Shown piece by piece: positions 33,763-42,044 of a stretch of DNA of 64,000 nt (positions are counted from its first letter, which is position 1; every line of letters starts with the position of its first letter). Source of the DNA: Neptunicoccus cionae (GTDB taxonomy: Bacteria > Pseudomonadota > Alphaproteobacteria > Rhodobacterales > Rhodobacteraceae). The DNA is taken from assembly GCF_014643735.1 (NCBI RefSeq), contig NZ_BMKA01000002.1:682001-746000 (forward strand), read 5' to 3'. Both the position numbers and the translations under genes were made by a program. The notes beneath the pieces are model-generated. The model saw only the letters and a list, made by a program, of their open reading frames with translations. It searched no databases and was not told where the DNA came from.

Positions 33763-34539
33763 ATGACTGACAAGATTTTGGTAGAGCGCAAGGACGGGGT
33801 GACCACCCTGCGTCTGAACGATCCCAAAGCGATGAACGCTATGACAGCGGATATGGCCGGTGCCTTGCGCGACCTGCTGATCAGCGAGTCAAAAACCGCG
33901 CGGTCAATTGTTCTGGCAGGCAGCGAGCGGGCCTTTTCCGCAGGCGCCAATCTAAACGCGGCTATGCCGGATGACACCACCGGCTTTGACGTGGGCGAGA
34001 CGCTGGAAAAAGAATACAATCCCCTGATGCTGACGATCCGCGATCTGGAGGTGCCAGTGATTAGCGCCGTTCGCGGTGCGGCGGCGGGGGTCGGTGCGTC
34101 TATTGCGCTGGCCTGTGATATTATCGTGGCCGGTAAAAGCGCTTATTTCCTAGAGGCTTTCGCCCGTATCGGCCTTATCCCTGATGGCGGTGCGACATGG
34201 CTTTTGACCAAAGCCGTCGGGCGGGTCCGTGCAATGGAAATGATGCTACTGGCAGAAAAGATCCCCGCTGAACAAGCGCTTGACTGGGGCTTGATCACAC
34301 GGGTGACAGATGACGGCGCGGTCGAAGCCACCGCGTTGGACATTGCTGCACGGCTGGCACAGGGGCCGTCCCAAAGCTACAGCCTGATCCGCAAAGCCGC
34401 GTGGAGCGCAGCTGACAGCGACTTTGCCGGTGCCCTTTCCACAGAACGCAAACTTCAAAAAGAAGCTGGTGAAACCCGTGATTTTGCCGAGGGTCTGGCC
34501 GCGTTCAAAGAAAAACGCGCGCCGCGCTTCCAGTCGTAA
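33763..34539 (+). CDS. enoyl-CoA hydratase/isomerase (crotonase) 2, PaaG-like
   Basis: 258 residues from ATG 33763 with GGGAGG upstream; six extra residues from 33745 are unlikely. Motifs GSERAFSAGANLNA and GAAAGVGASIALACDIIVA; the segment FARIGLIPDGGATWLLTKAVG has the Asp of PaaG-type isomerases in place of a catalytic Glu, so isomerase activity is as likely as hydratase. It lies 30 bases after crotonase 1. Confidence 0.88.
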   Translation: MTDKILVERKDGVTTLRLNDPKAMNAMTADMAGALRDLLISESKTARSIVLAGSERAFSAGANLNAAMPDDTTGFDVGETLEKEYNPLMLTIRDLEVPVISAVRGAAAGVGASIALACDIIVAGKSAYFLEAFARIGLIPDGGATWLLTKAVGRVRAMEMMLLAEKIPAEQALDWGLITRVTDDGAVEATALDIAARLAQGPSQSYSLIRKAAWSAADSDFAGALSTERKLQKEAGETRDFAEGLAAFKEKRAPRFQS

Positions 34540-34695
34540 CCGCGCGCTGAAAACACCCCCGAACGCGAGCGACGTCCGGTGCGGAGATCCCCTCCGAAGG
34601 ATCACAAGACAGTCCACCCCGAGAGGAACGGGGCAGGAAACATTCGTTCAACCGACCGTTCCGGCATCCGGAACACAAACAGGAGGAAACACACT

Positions 34696-35832
34696 ATGAA
34701 ACGCATGATCAAATCAGTCCTCGCAGGGGCATCCCTGCTGGCGCTGGCACCGGCTGTTCAGGCCGACCAGCTGAGCTTTGCTGGCGGCTGGCCACCAAAT
34801 TCCAAACCGACTGCGGTTCTGGAATCCTACGCAGACGCGATCGAAGAAAACTCCGGCGGCGAACTGACAATGCGGGTATTCCCGCTGTCCCTGCTTTCTT
34901 TTGCAGAAGGCAACGCCGGTGTTCGGGATGGTCTGGCGGACACCGCTGCGATCCTGACACCGTATTTTCCGGCTGAATTTCCGAACCTGAATATGATCTC
35001 GGAGTTCTCGCAGCTTGTGGAACTGGAAGAATTCTCAGGCGAAACAAGTTCTGCCGCATTTGCAGGTGCGCTTAGCGAATATGTCCTGTTGAACTGCCCT
35101 GATTGTATCAGCGAAACAGCCAAGCAGAACCAAGTTTATCTTGGCGCAGGCATGACCACATCCTACGCGTTGCAATGTGTTGTGCCGCTGAACTCTCCAG
35201 AAGACCTGAAAGGCAAGCGTATCCGCACCGCCGGTGCGTATTGGTCCCGTTGGGCGGAAACTGTGGGCGCTGTTCCGGTTTCCATGTCCGTGAACGAAAC
35301 ATTCGAGGCGCTCAATCAGGGTGTTCTGGACTGTACGGCATCAAACACGGCCGACTTTGTAAACTTCAGCTTCATCGAAGTGGTGAAATACCTCTACACC
35401 GGTCTGCCAGGTGGCCAGTTCACTGTTCCGACAATGATGAACAAGGAACGCTGGAACGGTCTGTCTGAAAACGGCAAATCCGCAGTTATGAAGGCCAGCG
35501 CCAAGCTCGCGTCTGAAATGACTTGGGTGTATCTGGAAGAAGCCCGTGCAGGTAAGGCAAAATCGCCGGAACTGGGGATTGAATACGGTCCGGCATCTGA
35601 CAGCCTTGTTGCAATGAACCGCGACTTTATCGCCAATGACGTCAAGAATGTTGCAACTGTCTATAAAGACCGCTTCAATCTGGAAACCGGCGCAGCAGCA
35701 GCGGACAAGCTGCGCGAACTACTGGGACGTTGGACCGAGCTGACGGCCGATGTGGACTCCGCTGACGCATTGACCGAGCTCTACTGGAACGAAATCTACT
35801 CTAAAGTGGACCTCAGCAGCTACGGCAAATAA
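34696..35832 (+). CDS. TRAP transporter periplasmic binding protein, DctP type
   Basis: 378 residues from the ATG at 34696, preceded by a perfect AGGAGG; the frame upstream to 34579 is unlikely. Signal peptide MKRMIKSVLAGASLLALAPAVQA. The DctP fold shows ALNQGVLDCTASNTADFVN and FTVPTMMNKERWNGL. It binds a carboxylate-type ligand for the DctQ/DctM membrane pair encoded next. The operon context with acyl-CoA ligases suggests an organic or fatty acid ligand. A strong hairpin follows the stop. Confidence 0.92.
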   Translation: MKRMIKSVLAGASLLALAPAVQADQLSFAGGWPPNSKPTAVLESYADAIEENSGGELTMRVFPLSLLSFAEGNAGVRDGLADTAAILTPYFPAEFPNLNMISEFSQLVELEEFSGETSSAAFAGALSEYVLLNCPDCISETAKQNQVYLGAGMTTSYALQCVVPLNSPEDLKGKRIRTAGAYWSRWAETVGAVPVSMSVNETFEALNQGVLDCTASNTADFVNFSFIEVVKYLYTGLPGGQFTVPTMMNKERWNGLSENGKSAVMKASAKLASEMTWVYLEEARAGKAKSPELGIEYGPASDSLVAMNRDFIANDVKNVATVYKDRFNLETGAAAADKLRELLGRWTELTADVDSADALTELYWNEIYSKVDLSSYGK

Positions 35833-35839
35833 CCAATCA

Positions 35840-35868
35840 CGGGTGCCAGCGTCACACGTTGGCACCCG
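35840..35868 (+). promoter_or_regulatory. strong hairpin between dctP and dctQ
   Basis: CGGGTGCCA (35840-35848) pairs perfectly with TGGCACCCG (35860-35868), and the centre adds a short CGT/ACG pairing. No T tract follows. It probably protects the binding-protein mRNA from 3' decay or lowers read-through to the permease genes. Confidence 0.65.
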
Positions 35869-35892
35869 CGCAAAATTTAGGGGGGAAATCGT

Positions 35893-36429
35893 ATGGTTCA
35901 TGTGGGGAAAGCCCTGTCAGGACTGACAAAGATCGGATCGTTGCTCGGGACGATATGTATCGTTTTGATGATGCTGCATGTGACAGCGGATGTGGTGGGC
36001 AGGTATCTGTTTAACGCGCCACTGACCGGTACGATTGTGATCGTTGGCCATTACTACATGATTATCGTCGTGTTTATCGCCCTTGGGGTTGCCGAAGAAA
36101 AGAACTCCCACATCTCGGTAGAGTTCCTGACAGATATGATGCCCCGCACATTTCAGGGCTGGCTGTCGGTGTTTTCCGGCCTCTTCACCCTGTTCGTTTT
36201 CGGCCTGCTGGCCATCAGCGGGTTTACCGAAGCGATGAAAAAAACCAACTCCGGCGCTTCGATGGAGCAAGGATCAAGCCTGATCGCAATCTGGCCGAGC
36301 TATTGGGCTATCCCGCTGGGTGCAGGTCTGATCTGCCTGATCGCCGCCTATAAAGTGCTGGTTCGGGTGTTCAAAACACCCAACGGCCTTCACGAAACAC
36401 TCGAAGATGATGAGATAGTCCATGACTGA
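35893..36429 (+). CDS. TRAP transporter small permease, DctQ type
   Basis: 178 residues with four membrane helices. The conserved first helix contains DVVGRYLFNAPLTGT, typical of DctQ. GGGGGGA lies just upstream of the ATG. It overlaps the large permease gene by 8 bases, as these subunits often do. It works with DctM in the inner membrane. Confidence 0.92.
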   Translation: MVHVGKALSGLTKIGSLLGTICIVLMMLHVTADVVGRYLFNAPLTGTIVIVGHYYMIIVVFIALGVAEEKNSHISVEFLTDMMPRTFQGWLSVFSGLFTLFVFGLLAISGFTEAMKKTNSGASMEQGSSLIAIWPSYWAIPLGAGLICLIAAYKVLVRVFKTPNGLHETLEDDEIVHD

Positions 36430-37729
36430 TGTTGCAATTGGCCTGACCGGTCTTGGTTCCCTTATGGCCTTGATTGCCCTGCGGGTGCCCATCGGGGTGT
36501 CCCTGATCGGGGTGTCGTTTATCGGGTTGTGGTCCCTTATGGGGTCTCGTGTGGCTTGGGGCGCACTTGGGGTTATTCCCTACCAGTTCACTGCAAACTG
36601 GGTGCTTAGCTCTATTCCGATGTTCCTGTTTCTGGGGTTCATCAGCTATCATACACAACTGACCAAAGGCATGTTCAACGCCGCGCGGATTTGGTTGTCT
36701 GCCATTCCGGGCGGGTTGGCGATTGCCGCGATTTTCGGCTCGGCGGGTTTTGCCGCTGTGTCAGGGTCGTCCATCGCTTGTTCCGCTGCGATGGGACGGA
36801 TCGCCATTCCTGAAATGATGAAGCACAAATACCACCCCGAACTGGCCACCGGCACGGTCGCGGTGGCAGGCACTATCGGCGCGTTGATCCCGCCGTCCAT
36901 CATCCTGATCCTGTACGGCGTGATCGCGCAGGTCTCTATCGCCAAACTGTTTCTGGGCGGCATCAGCGCCGGTATCCTGACCACCGTAGGCTATATCATT
37001 GTGGTGCTGGTGCGGGTCAAACTGAACCCCGAACTGGCTCCGGAACGGGACGAGAAAACCAGCCTGTCCGAACGCATCCTTGCGCTGAAAGACACTTGGC
37101 CGATCTTCCTGATTATGATTGGCATCTTTGGTGGCCTATTCGGTGGCATCTTCACCCCCACCGAAGCTGGCGCGGTCGGTGCGTTTCTGGCCTGTATCGT
37201 AGCGCTGATCAGCGGAGAGCTGACACTGGAACGGTTTCTGAAAGCGGCGCGCGAAACCACCATGACCACCGCGTCCTTGCTGATCATCGCCATCGGCGCG
37301 AGCCTTCTGACACGGTTCCTCGCCCTGTCGGGTGCGGGGGATTATCTGTCTTCGGGCATCATGTCAGTGGCCTCCAACCCTGCACTGCTGATGCTTGGTA
37401 TTGTGCTGGTTTATCTGCTGATGGGCATGTTCCTTGAACCCATTGGCGCCATGTTGCTGACTCTGCCGATCATCCTGCCCGTGGTGGACAATTCGGGGTG
37501 GAGCCTGCTGTGGTTCGGCATCGTGCTGACCAAACTGCTGGAGATCGGGATGATCACGCCGCCCATTGGCATGAACGTATTTGTTATAAAAAGCGTGGTG
37601 GGCGATTTGGTGAAAACCTCTGCGATCTTCCGCGGGGTGATGTGGTTCATCGTGATGGACCTTGCCATCGTGGCCCTGCTGTCGGCCTTTCCGGCGCTGG
37701 TCCTGTTCCTGCCCGAACTGCTACAATAA
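36422..37729 (+). CDS. TRAP transporter large permease, DctM type
   Basis: 435 residues, about 12 membrane helices. Landmarks include GSAGFAAVSGSSIACSAAMG and FTPTEAGAVGAF, which are typical DctM. It is the sodium-coupled transport subunit of the TRAP system. It is followed after 20 bases by ligase 2, so the imported acid is probably activated directly to a CoA ester. Confidence 0.93.
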   Translation: MTDVAIGLTGLGSLMALIALRVPIGVSLIGVSFIGLWSLMGSRVAWGALGVIPYQFTANWVLSSIPMFLFLGFISYHTQLTKGMFNAARIWLSAIPGGLAIAAIFGSAGFAAVSGSSIACSAAMGRIAIPEMMKHKYHPELATGTVAVAGTIGALIPPSIILILYGVIAQVSIAKLFLGGISAGILTTVGYIIVVLVRVKLNPELAPERDEKTSLSERILALKDTWPIFLIMIGIFGGLFGGIFTPTEAGAVGAFLACIVALISGELTLERFLKAARETTMTTASLLIIAIGASLLTRFLALSGAGDYLSSGIMSVASNPALLMLGIVLVYLLMGMFLEPIGAMLLTLPIILPVVDNSGWSLLWFGIVLTKLLEIGMITPPIGMNVFVIKSVVGDLVKTSAIFRGVMWFIVMDLAIVALLSAFPALVLFLPELLQ

Positions 37730-37749
37730 ACCTGTAAGGACAACACGAT

Positions 37750-39339
37750 ATGACTCATGCAAATATTTCGCTGGTCCGGCGGGCCCGCAGCCAGCAACTC
37801 GGCGATCTGCTGCACCGTTCAGCGGCACGCACGCCTGACAAAACCGCGCTGAAGTTTCGCGGCACTTCGGAAACCTTTGCCGAGCTGAACCGCGCGGTGA
37901 ACCGTGCTGCCAACGGGCTGAAAGCCAAAGACATCAAGAAAGGCGACCGCGTTGCCCTTCTTAGCCATAACAACCGCGCCTTTGTGGTGCTGCGCTTTGC
38001 GCTCGCACGGCTCGGGGCGGTGACAACGCCGGTGAACTTTATGCTGAATGCCGAGGACGTAGCCTATATCCTCGACCATTCCGGCGCCTGTGCGATTATC
38101 GCCGAAGACGCCCTTTGTGCCACCGCTGACACAGCGCTGGCGGCGCTCGACAAGGCGGATATGCAGCGGTTCTCCATCCCTCATGCGGACGTGGCCGCGC
38201 CGGATCCATGGGAACCGGTTGCCACTCTGCTGGAGCATTCGAACGACAGCGAGGTCTGGGTCGATGTGGACCCCGACGACCCGATCCAGATGATGTACAC
38301 CAGCGGCACGGAATCCCGTCCCAAAGGTGCGCTTCTAACCTCCAGCGCGCTTTATGCCCAATACGTCAGCTGCGTCGCGGACGGCAAGATGACAGGCGAG
38401 GCCATTTCCCTGCACTGCTTGCCCCTGTTCCACTGCGCACAGCTTGACTGCTTCCTGTCGCCGGACCTGTACCTTGGCGCGACCAGCATCCTGCATGACA
38501 AGGCCGATCCCGCCGAAATGCTGGCGGCGATTGAAGCGGAAGGCGTGACCAAACTGTTCTGCCCGCCCACCGTCTGGATCGCCCTGCTGCGCCACCCCGA
38601 CTTTGACAAACGGGACCTTAGCAGCCTTGACGCGGGGTATTACGGCGCCTCCATCATGCCCACCGCGATCATCGAGGAACTGATGCAGCGCCTGCCAAAC
38701 ATGCGGCTTTGGAACTTCTACGGGCAGACGGAAATGGCCCCGATTGCCACCATCCTGCAACCCGAAGACCAGTTGACCAAACTCGGCTCTGCGGGGCGGC
38801 CTGCGCTTAACGTGGAAACCCGCGTGGTGGATGACAAAGACCAACCCGTGGCCGTGGGCGAAGTGGGCGAGATCGTCCACCGCAGCCCCCATCTGATCCT
38901 TGAATACTACAAAGACACCGAAAAAACCGCCGAGGCCTTTGCCAACGGTTGGTTCCACAGCGGCGATCTGGGCCGGTTTGACGCGGACGGATACCTCTAC
39001 GTGGTGGACCGCAAGAAAGACATGATCAAAACCGGCGGTGAAAATGTGGCCAGCCGAGAGGTGGAAGAAGTCATCTTCCACCACCCCGACGTGGCCGAGG
39101 TTGCCGTGTTCGGCATCCCCCACCCCACATGGATCGAAGCGGTGACAGCCATCGTGGTGGCCAAAGACGGATCATCGGTAACACGGGAGCAAATGATGGA
39201 CTACTGCCGCGAAAATCTGGCCGGGTTCAAATCCCCCAAACACATCGAGATCGTCAAGCAACTCCCTAAAAACGCGAGCGGTAAGATCCTGAAGAAAGAC
39301 CTGCGAGTGGAGTATGAGGGAGTGTTTGACGGGGGATGA
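37750..39339 (+). CDS. acyl-CoA ligase (AMP-forming) 2
   Basis: 529 residues of the ANL family. ATP loop YTSGTESRPKGAL, FYGQTEMAP, hinge SGDLGRFDADGYLYVVDRKKD and catalytic Lys in NASGKILKKDLR. TAAGGACAA precedes the ATG. It is last clear member of the crotonase-TRAP unit. Having two ligases in one region suggests two acyl substrates or two steps of one pathway. The stop overlaps a possible 54-residue frame. Confidence 0.9.
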   Translation: MTHANISLVRRARSQQLGDLLHRSAARTPDKTALKFRGTSETFAELNRAVNRAANGLKAKDIKKGDRVALLSHNNRAFVVLRFALARLGAVTTPVNFMLNAEDVAYILDHSGACAIIAEDALCATADTALAALDKADMQRFSIPHADVAAPDPWEPVATLLEHSNDSEVWVDVDPDDPIQMMYTSGTESRPKGALLTSSALYAQYVSCVADGKMTGEAISLHCLPLFHCAQLDCFLSPDLYLGATSILHDKADPAEMLAAIEAEGVTKLFCPPTVWIALLRHPDFDKRDLSSLDAGYYGASIMPTAIIEELMQRLPNMRLWNFYGQTEMAPIATILQPEDQLTKLGSAGRPALNVETRVVDDKDQPVAVGEVGEIVHRSPHLILEYYKDTEKTAEAFANGWFHSGDLGRFDADGYLYVVDRKKDMIKTGGENVASREVEEVIFHHPDVAEVAVFGIPHPTWIEAVTAIVVAKDGSSVTREQMMDYCRENLAGFKSPKHIEIVKQLPKNASGKILKKDLRVEYEGVFDGG

Positions 39340-39500
39340 GTTTGAGTGGTTCCATTGGGGAGGACTTACTGCCGATATTTTATGGGAGCAAATGCGAGTG
39401 GTACAAAGGCGGCTTTTTGCTGCGGATCAAGGATCCGGATCAGAAAATGCCAAAAACGAGTAAAGATACGATGGTAATATACTGGAAATTGACCCTTTAA
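39336..39500 (+). CDS. possible small ORF, 54 residues
   Basis: An ATG overlapping the ligase stop (ATGA) opens a 54-codon frame ending TAA at 39498-39500, with GYLLR-like segment CEWYKGGFLLRIKDPDQ and MVIYWKLTL at the end. No family is recognised and the base composition becomes A+T-rich within it. It could be a coupled small gene or the remnant of a larger one cut by the following low-GC island. Confidence 0.25.
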   Translation: MSLSGSIGEDLLPIFYGSKCEWYKGGFLLRIKDPDQKMPKTSKDTMVIYWKLTL

Positions 39501-39655
39501 TAACCTTTTTGTGATTATCATCCATCAAGTGTTGCCTTGCGTTGGCCTTGATTGCGACACATTGAGGCTACATATTTTATAGATGACCATGAAAAACTGT
39601 GTATAGTGTCCTTAAAAACGTGGGACCGGCACGGGGTTGTCGATGGGAGAAAACA

Positions 39656-39946
39656 ATGACCATACCAACTACGTTGAATAAAGTTGTTGAAGAACAAATT
39701 ACTAGAGTAATTCGCGAAAAATTTAATCTGGATTCAAACTCAGTAATTGAAGTTTCATCTATCGAAGTCGATCAGAACGAACATAAAATTCGAATTGAAG
39801 TCTTGATCACCACTACTGAACGACCCGAAGAACTGGCCAGAGGGTACTTTGGATTAACAGGAAAGGTTCGCGATGCTTTGGGTGCTGATTGGTCCGGTTT
39901 TTTTCCAGTGATCACACCACAAATAAACTCAGGCATGCATGCCTGA
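39656..39946 (+). CDS. small protein upstream of a HEPN gene
   Basis: 96 residues from the ATG at 39656 with GGGAG upstream; the frame to 39599 has no such site. It is A+T-rich compared with neighbours. Predicted order by eye is helix (VVEEQITRVIREKF), two strands (IEVSSIEV, HKIRIEVLITT), helix (ELARGYFGLTGKVRDAL), strand (FFPVITPQI). I do not recognise a family. It overlaps the HEPN gene by 8 bases, so the pair is translationally coupled. This layout resembles toxin-antitoxin or minimal nucleotidyltransferase/HEPN pairs, but the nucleotidyltransferase motif GSxxxG(T) is absent. Confidence 0.7.
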   Translation: MTIPTTLNKVVEEQITRVIREKFNLDSNSVIEVSSIEVDQNEHKIRIEVLITTTERPEELARGYFGLTGKVRDALGADWSGFFPVITPQINSGMHA

Positions 39947-40445
39947 CGCGAAACTTGCGGATGGCCATCTGGCGGTTGCCAAACGTTTGGCTAGTACAAA
40001 AAGGCCATCACAAGCCGAAATTCGACGTTCAATAAGTTCCAGTTATTATGCATTGTTCCATGCCTTAGCGCGAACTTGTGCGAATTCGCTGGTTGGAAGA
40101 ACTCCAAGTCAGCGGCCAAACAAAGCTTGGGTGGAAGTTTATCGCGGTTTAACTCATGGCATTTGTCGGAAAGCATGTGAAGATGCCCATAAAGTTGCAT
40201 TCCCAGACTGTATTCAAAAATTTGCAGACGAATTTCATCAGCTGCAAGAGCTTCGTCACAAAGCCGACTATGATCCTGATATCAAATTCAGCAAAGCAGA
40301 TGCACAAACGATGCACGTGAATGCCCAGATGAGCATGGAAAGTCTGAGATCCGCCAGCAACAATGACAAGAAGGCCTTTTCGGCCTGGGTACTGATTTCG
40401 TCACAGGGTGCAAAAAACGCACGTAAGACAAACAACGCAAATTAA
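39939..40445 (+). CDS. HEPN-domain protein
   Basis: 168 residues, A+T-rich. The segment RRSISSSYYALFHALARTCA is the usual first long helix of HEPN proteins (SxYYAxFHA), and LRHKADYDPD follows in the place of the second conserved region. The RNase motif Rx4-6H is not clear, so nuclease activity is uncertain. HEPN proteins act in RNA cleavage, toxin-antitoxin and phage-defence modules. The partner here is the unknown 96-residue protein. The cassette differs in composition from its surroundings and is a likely acquisition. Confidence 0.75.
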   Translation: MPDAKLADGHLAVAKRLASTKRPSQAEIRRSISSSYYALFHALARTCANSLVGRTPSQRPNKAWVEVYRGLTHGICRKACEDAHKVAFPDCIQKFADEFHQLQELRHKADYDPDIKFSKADAQTMHVNAQMSMESLRSASNNDKKAFSAWVLISSQGAKNARKTNNAN

Positions 40446-40974
40446 TGTGGCAAATCCTTGCCGATCACAATCCCAACTTGTATTAATGTGTTGTGCCCAT
40501 CGCACGCCCTCTTAGAACCAAGTGCCTCCTATAGGTGGACCGCATGAGGTGATCCGCGAGTGTCGAACTGTATTTCGACGTTAGCTATAGAGGTGCTTTT
40601 TATGGCATACTGTACTTGGCCTATGCCGGTAAGTGTTCGCGCTTATCTGAGATTTAGGTTTGGCAAGTGGGAAACTGTCGTTTCCCACTGCCGTTCGACT
40701 CCTTCGCGGTAAGGGAATACAGGCCCTGCGAAGGTGATGTGTGATAAAGCGATGGGCACAACCATAATTAGTACCACCCAACCTTCAACTAAATTGATCG
40801 CCGCCACATTGAGCTTCGACAAATCGAGTCAAAATTACAACAATTTTCGTACGAGCTTGGTCGGATACTGAGGTACGATGGTCAATATCGAATTAGGGGC
40901 TGCATGAGAAGATACCGATGGTGCAAAGGAAAGTTCACCTTGAACCGTTCGCATAACTTAACACCACCCCAACC
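40446..40974. other. A+T-richer intergenic stretch after the HEPN cassette
   Basis: 529 bases without a convincing gene. It contains two adjacent inverted repeats (separate entry). No IS terminal repeats, integrase fragment or tRNA gene was seen. The left end of the island is equally unmarked, so the mode of acquisition is unknown. Confidence 0.5.
40662..40734. repeat. two tandem hairpin-forming inverted repeats
   Basis: AGTGGGAAAC (40666-40675) pairs perfectly with GTTTCCCACT (40680-40689) around the tetraloop TGTC, and GGC/GCC extends it past one bulged A. Twelve bases on, CCTTCGC (40701-40707) pairs with GCGAAGG (40728-40734), with an inner AGGG/CCCT. There is no T tract. It could be a structured RNA, a protein-binding site, or a relic of a mobile element. 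Confidence 0.5.
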
Positions 40975-41718
40975 TCACTTCATTCTGTTCTCTTTCGAAA
41001 TGGACGGTTCGTCCTGTAGCCCTGCAATCTGGATGCCGCGCCAGAAGTCTTGGATGTGGCGGTGGGCCCAGTTTCGGGCGCGCTCGGGGTCTTTGGCTTC
41101 GATTGCGTCTACGATCTGGCTGTGGGCGACGATCTGGCGTTCGATGGCTTGGGGGACGGAGGGGGTGATCTGGATGAACCCCTGATAGAGCAGCAGTGTC
41201 AGCGGTTCGCGCACGAGGCAGAGCACGCGGTTTTGGCTCATCTCGGCCACTTGGGTGTGGAACAGCGTATCAAGCCGCGTGGTTTCGGCCACGTCATCCT
41301 TGGCGGCCACCAGACGGGCGTGGATGTCTTTCAACTCGGCCAGCGCCTCGGGGGGGCCTTGCCGTGCGGCCAGTTCTGCGGCCAGTGGTTCGGTTTCCAG
41401 CGCCACCTGCCACAGCTCTCGGAAGGTGACATTCATCAGCACCATCGCACGGCTGGACCGACTGGCGAGCTTGTCGGTTTGGGGCAATGCCACTTCCAGA
41501 CGGCGGGGGGTGGGACGGTGGACCAACCCTTCGCTTTCCAGCTGGCGCAGTCCTTCGCGCACGGTGGATCGGGTGACGCCGAACAGTTGCGCCAGTTCCA
41601 CTTCGCCGGGCAGACGCTCGCCGGGTTTCAGGGTGCCCTGCATGATCTGCGCTTCGATTTCATCGGCAAACTGGCGATAGGCGTAATTCACCTTTAGATG
41701 CTGGCTGCGCAAACTCAT
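40975..41718 (-). CDS. GntR-family regulator with FCD domain
   Basis: 247 residues. The winged helix (about 15-75) reads LFGVTRSTVREGLRQLESEGLV, and the FCD ligand domain has the Asp/His metal-site residues in DTLFHTQVAE, AHSQIV and AHRHIQDF. FCD regulators usually repress catabolic genes and respond to an acid or acyl-CoA. It is divergent from the ACAD gene, with an inverted-repeat operator candidate at 41934 between them and related copies at 32.5-32.8 kb. Confidence 0.9.
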   Translation of the reverse strand: MSLRSQHLKVNYAYRQFADEIEAQIMQGTLKPGERLPGEVELAQLFGVTRSTVREGLRQLESEGLVHRPTPRRLEVALPQTDKLASRSSRAMVLMNVTFRELWQVALETEPLAAELAARQGPPEALAELKDIHARLVAAKDDVAETTRLDTLFHTQVAEMSQNRVLCLVREPLTLLLYQGFIQITPSVPQAIERQIVAHSQIVDAIEAKDPERARNWAHRHIQDFWRGIQIAGLQDEPSISKENRMK

Positions 41719-41933
41719 GTCTTCAACTCCAATGCTCGCAGGCGATGGGCCAACCTGACCGTGCCGCTGCTTCGATTAAACAGCAAGCCGCCCAGTTTGT
41801 GAACAGGAAGGCGGCCCGTGGGTGGGTGGTTTACCTTTCGTCAAGACAGTGCCGATGCCCCGTTTCTGACCCTGCGTCCCAAGCGGCAGAAGCGTGTTTC
41901 GGCTTCCCATCCCAATTCCTCTATGTTACACCA

Positions 41934-41960
41934 TTAGTGTATGACAATACGTCACTAAAT
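41934..41960. promoter_or_regulatory. FCD-regulon operator candidate, copy 3 (best copy)
   Basis: TTAGTG (41934-41939) and CACTAA (41953-41958) form a perfect 6-bp inverted repeat with 13 bases between, containing TATGACAATACG. It lies 85 bases before the ACAD start and 216 before the divergent GntR start. Two related copies occur upstream of the kinase and crotonase genes. Confidence 0.6.
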
Positions 41961-42044
41961 TTTCAATTTCAATGGGGCAATCCAGTGCAGCGCCGCGCGT
42001 TCCGCAGACGCAGACCTGCCCCGCCCTAAACGAGCGAGCCTGAT

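Noticed and set aside
40446-40974. Insertion-sequence or integrative-element ends around the HEPN island
   Set aside because: I found no terminal inverted repeats, target duplications, tRNA fragment or recombinase remnant on either side.
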